Position numbers and translations under genes: made by a program
Shown: positions 8,007-11,450 of the stretch, piece by piece
Layout of the letters: the number at the start of each line of letters is the position of its first letter
Position numbering within the stretch: position 1 is the first letter of the stretch
Notes under the pieces: generated by a model
What the model was told of the DNA's origin: nothing
Databases searched by the model: none
Seen by the model: the letters and a program-made list of their open reading frames with translations, nothing else
NCBI GenBank assembly: GCA_004335635.1
Contig: QAXH01002466.1
Coordinates: 1-11,450, forward strand
Length of the DNA: 11,450 nt
Source: Chloromonas sp. AAM2
Taxonomy: Eukaryota; Chlorophyta; Chlorophyceae; Chlamydomonadales; Chlamydomonadaceae
Reading direction: 5' to 3'

Positions 8007-11000
8007 TCCAGCATAAGGGCCACCCAGGTCACCAAAGGGGCCTCTCCAGAGCTGCCCTCAAACTTCATGGAAATGTGCAAATCTGTCGACAACGCCACAC
8101 TGCCCGGAGGCAAATTCCTGGTGTGTGAGATGGCAGCTAGTGGGCTCATTCATGTCATGAGCAGAAGCCATGGCTCTTGTATCAGATTGAGAAATAATCC
8201 ACCAAGTTGACCAGCAAGTCGTCCAAACAGCACGTCATCATCTGTCATGCAGCCTATTATCCAGCCAGTACGATACTATGACCTTTACCATGTTATCAAA
8301 CCCCCGAACAGTCCTTGGCTGTAACTTCGGGAGCAAGTAGACAGCGATTGCTGCTGTTTTGTGATGGGCTGACCAGCAATGCATTGGACTCTGGGGGACC
8401 TGCCTGCATTGCTTCAACCTTCAGCCTGATTTTTCGTAAGGGCAGAACCCTCGTCTAAGGTTTGGCTGTCTGACGAGAGCTGAGCACACCTGAATTCTTC
8501 CTTCATACATGCACAGCTGTTCTGTCTGTGCAGGAGGCCAGCATATGCCGGTTGTACTACTTTTCAGAGCCCCAGGTGCACACATTCAAGGAGTTGGTTG
8601 CCAGCATGCGCAACTCTCGCTCCGCGCTCACAACGCTGGCCATTGCGAACATCCTGCTGTCACTGGCTCAGGTGCGCACAGACGGCCACTGACGCAGGCT
8701 CAGCGCTCATGCACAGTGTGGCACATAGTACTCATGCATGGCTTCAGTCATGTAGATCTGCAGGTGCTTACCAGGCACATGCACACATGTATGGGCGCAT
8801 GGGCTCTTGTTCAACACATGCGATTGTGCTATCTGCAATGCAGGCGTCAGGGTACGGGCACCACGAACATGCAAGCGCAACCAATGCTGCTGTCATAGCA
8901 GACAGCGGTTTGACCATTGGTGATGTTGCCTACTGGGCCGACAGCCTGATGGTGGCATCACTTATTAGCTATGCAATTGGTAAGTCATGGTGCTGAGTTC
9001 AGCAGCCAAGACAAACTCCAGCTGAAGCCAGGAGCAGGCAAATGCGAGGGTTATCTGCAGGTTGGATTTGTGCTCCAGGACAACGCCAGCCGACTGAAGA
9101 ACATACATTGCCACTACAGTGTGAGCACATCAGTTGCATGTCAGCGGATCCCGCCCTGGTGCAGGCATGTCATGTATGACCTCAATTGTAAGTGGCGCAG
9201 CACTAGTGCTTGCAAGAGAGCAGTGAGCAGTCAGGCCGTTCCTTGGACTGTTGTGTGCAGGTCCTTTTGAACGAGTCATGCGGTCACGCTCCAATCAAAT
9301 GGCCTACTGCTTCCAGGTAGGGACTGACACCTAATCAGAATGTGCCTACAAGTGTTTGGGCACCTATTGCGTGGATCAGGCCACACACAGGCAACATGGT
9401 GTGGCAATGCCGAACAATGCTACGAGTGCGCAAAACCTGGCACTGGAACCATTTCACTGCCGCACTATTACCTATACTGCTCCAGCGACCACACGTGCTC
9501 TCCCTCCGCCGCATGGCGGAGGACCTCCGCGTCGACCCACGCGGGCCAGTAGTAGGCCCACCCCCCGAGAGCGAACCGGGTGGCGGTCGGGTCCATCTCG
9601 CGGGCCCCTAGTCTCTCTCCGTACCGCATCAGCTGCCCAAGGCCAGGGGGGTCGCTGTTGATCCACAGCCCGCTAACCCTGACCTGGGGCCCAGCCTGGC
9701 CGGCAGCTGGGCGGCCTCCGCGACCCTCTTTGCGTAGTACCACCTCAGGGCGGCTCGCTCCTCCTTGATGCGGACGAACAGCCACTGGCCCCCGCACCTG
9801 TGGGTGGCCAGGTAGGGCTCTGACTCATACGAGTCGCAGAACACCCACCAGGCCGTGCCGAGCCTGGGACCGTTGGGGTTATACTGCTCAATTGATGCTT
9901 GCTGTGTGCAGGGCCTCAACCGACTCTCACTCATTTTCCAGCAGCTATCCATTGGCAGTGTGGCAGTCAGCACAGTCACCGGCTTGGAAGCAGCGGCTAA
10001 GTGAGTGTGAATGATGTTGTTTATATATCGAAACACCAGTCACTGATTGGGAAGGGATAGAGGAGCATGTGGATTGGCATGGTCATCCTGCAGTCGACCC
10101 CTCACACGCATGCAGTCGAGCTAGCTGCAGCTCATGCTGCTATCCACATGCATGTTCATGGACTGAGTGACGTAAAGTCGTTGTCAGATGCCACAGATGT
10201 CAGCAACGTTTGCCTGCTTCAATGCTTGCCAATGGCGCGTATTGGCATGCCAGGCCTTGGCGCTCTTCCAAGCCCAACCCAACGCTTGCCCTACAAAGCC
10301 ACTTGCACTGCAGGTCATGATGCATCATGTCTTCCAAAACAGTGTGGCATCCACTCCCATACTGCAGCACGGTGTCCTGATGTGTGATCATTTTGTTGTT
10401 CATATACAGGTACCCTCCTCTGGTGGTGGGGACATCTGCAGTATTCTTTGCCGTGGCAAGTGAGTTTTGTGGCATGCTGACCTGCATTGAGCAAATCAAG
10501 CTGCGCAGAGCAGACCGGAACCAAGGTGCATGCTGCCTCGATCTACCAGTGTTGGCTGTGCGAACCTCAGCTGCTGAAGATGACGAAATTCCTTGCTCAC
10601 ATCAGGTTGATTAGTAAGAGGGCCGCAGGGCTGAGAAAAACATCCTGCTCATTACTGTGGCAACGGGCAGGTATCAATTCATGTCATGTCACGTCATCAC
10701 CCATCAGTGGTTGCCCTGCAATGCAAGCTGGCCAGCTGTCTGTCCAAGGCAACTTGTCCTACCGGGTGTGCACGACCTGCTCTGTGCAGTTGTTCGTTCC
10801 GCTGCCATGTGGTGGACTCTGTCCCGCCACGCCAGCAATAACGAGGAGGTCAGCCGCACCCTCAGGGCCATGCGGGACCCGGACGCATCTGGAGGAGCCA
10901 ACAAGACCATGGGAATGCTCGACAGGTGCGTGATGCTGTGGGCACAAAGGCTGCCACGCTTCAGGGACAAAAACGCATCATATATGTTGCCTGCTATTGT

Positions 11001-11330
11001 GTGGCGCTGCATGTGCTAAGATGATAACCTATATATCCCCAAACGGTATCTGTATTGTGCAGCACTGTGAGCCTAGCACTACCTGGTGGCACTCTTCAGC
11101 AGTCCAGTCCGGCTAGTCGGACATGCGGACAGACCCAAATCTGGTGCTTGGAAGGCATTGCTCCTGAGCAGACAGTGCATGTGCGAGTGCGCTGGAGGCA
11201 TGTTGGCAGGCACAGCCATGACTGGGTTGCCAGCACTGTTGTCTTTGACGATTGGTGTGTGTATCGGTTGCATGCGCGCAGGTGGGCGACATTCCTGGCG
11301 TTTGGCTACCTGTTGCAGTACGAACAAAAG
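8007..11330 (+). CDS. Gene B: paralog of gene A, unknown membrane protein, partial
   Basis: Visible exons: 8007-8120, 8534-8671, 8844-8979, 9261-9316, 9912-10000, 10410-10459, 10790-10925, 11282-11330 (768 nt, 256 codons, phases all agree). They match gene A exons 2-9 one to one, with the same intron positions and phases (0, 0, 1, 0, 2, 1, 2, 0). Across exons 3 and 5-9 about 146 of 172 residues are identical. Exon 2 is weakly conserved beyond SLDN/SVDN, and exon 4 has a variable stretch after ASGYGHH. Hydrophobic segments match gene A's first five. Exon 1 and any upstream exon are not identified. The 3' part, equivalent to gene A exons 10-15, lies beyond the window; the donor after 11330 (AAAAG|GTGTGA) is weak but matches gene A's position. 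No in-frame stop or frameshift is visible, so gene B looks functional. Family unknown. Confidence 0.8.
9473..9879 (-). pseudogene. Antisense, frameshifted coding-like relic inside the insertion
   Basis: Read on the minus strand, one frame from 9879 to about 9700 is rich in aromatic and charged residues (GTAWWVFCDSYESEPY, then RWYYAKRVAEAAQLPARLG). From about 9700 to 9473 a different frame takes over with similar character (SGLWINSDPPGLGQLMRYGE, then GGWAYYWPAWVDAEVL). The change of frame falls near a GGGCCCC run around 9693-9702, so a single indel is the likely cause. Neither frame has a recognised family. GC-rich DNA opens frames by chance, but the Trp/Tyr content argues for a former coding sequence. 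Confidence 0.45.
9503..9522. repeat. Perfect hairpin near one end of the insertion
   Basis: CCTCCGCC and GGCGGAGG form an 8-bp perfect inverted repeat around a GCAT loop, about 20 bp inside the left boundary of the GC-rich insert. Confidence 0.75.
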
Positions 11331-11450
11331 GTGTGAATCACCAACTGTGCCGCTGATCAGCTTTGTTCGGTCACGCCAGGTTGTGTGCATGGCACTCAAC
11401 CAGCTGTAGTGGCACACTCAGCTGCCCTCCCTGCCATGCAACTGACCCCC

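Larger units (their letters stand above)
9473..9889. mobile_element. GC-rich insertion with 10-bp direct repeats, in intron 5 of gene B
   Basis: The decamer TATACTGCTC occurs exactly at 9473-9482 and 9880-9889 and brackets a 397-bp segment (9483-9879). The segment's GC content is visibly higher than its flanks: 44 of 60 bases in 9541-9600 against 33 of 60 in 9361-9420. This fits an insertion with target-site duplication. Without one decamer and the insert, the intron would be 188 nt, which is ordinary for this gene. I see no terminal inverted repeats, poly(A) or transposase motifs, so the element class is unknown. A truncated retroelement, a non-autonomous element or a captured DNA fragment are all possible. 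Gene A's equivalent intron (301 nt) has no such segment. Confidence 0.65.

Noticed and set aside
9051..9120. Apparent extra exon in gene B intron 4 (good CAG acceptor and GTGAGC donor, protein-like 70-nt frame)
   Set aside because: Its length would turn phase 1 into phase 2 and break the join to the exon at 9261. Gene A has no counterpart, and direct joining of 8979 to 9261 keeps the conserved AIG-PFE sequence.
9340..9661. Overlapping plus-strand open frames across the GC-rich insert
   Set aside because: High GC opens all frames there; the minus-strand frames have the more protein-like composition.
10487..10933. Plus-strand 148-codon open frame
   Set aside because: It crosses gene B intron 7 and reads the exon at 10790-10925 in the wrong frame; the adjacent frame matches gene A exon 8.

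Overview
The window looks like nuclear DNA of a eukaryote with many introns, most likely a green alga of moderate GC content. The reasons are spliced genes with GT-AG introns and TGCAG-type acceptors, a CAG triplet repeat, and plant/green-algal telo-box motifs. The lineage is an inference. I see no bacterial operon, rRNA, tRNA or CRISPR structure. Most long open frames are chance frames or pieces of exons, because the real coding signal is in short exons (48-281 nt).

The main content is two paralogous genes in head-to-head (divergent) orientation. Gene A is on the minus strand, from an ATG at 6442 to a TGA at 1461. I reconstruct 15 exons whose phases all agree, giving 520 codons. Gene B is on the plus strand from 8007 to at least 11330. 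Eight of its exons (gene A exons 2-9) are visible, and the gene runs off the right edge. Intron positions and phases are identical in the two genes for every shared exon, and seven of the eight exon pairs give clearly alignable proteins. Introns are unalignable by eye, so this is an old inverted duplication. The product is a multi-pass membrane protein with a Pro/Ser-rich linker in its middle. I do not recognise its family.

Layout: 1-1460 has no supported gene and holds a (TA)14 microsatellite; 1461-6442 is gene A; 6443-8006 is the spacer between the divergent genes, with their promoters and 5' exons, weak open frames, a (CAG)15 repeat and a frame broken only by TAG codons; 8007-11330 is gene B; 11331-11450 is the start of gene B's next intron.

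The clearest foreign element is a GC-rich insert of about 400 bp inside intron 5 of gene B (9483-9879). It is flanked by an exact 10-bp direct repeat. On the minus strand it carries two long, aromatic-rich open stretches in different frames, like a frameshifted coding relic. Other odd points are very short introns (36 and 52 nt) at the 5' end of gene A and a possible alternative 3' end of gene A.
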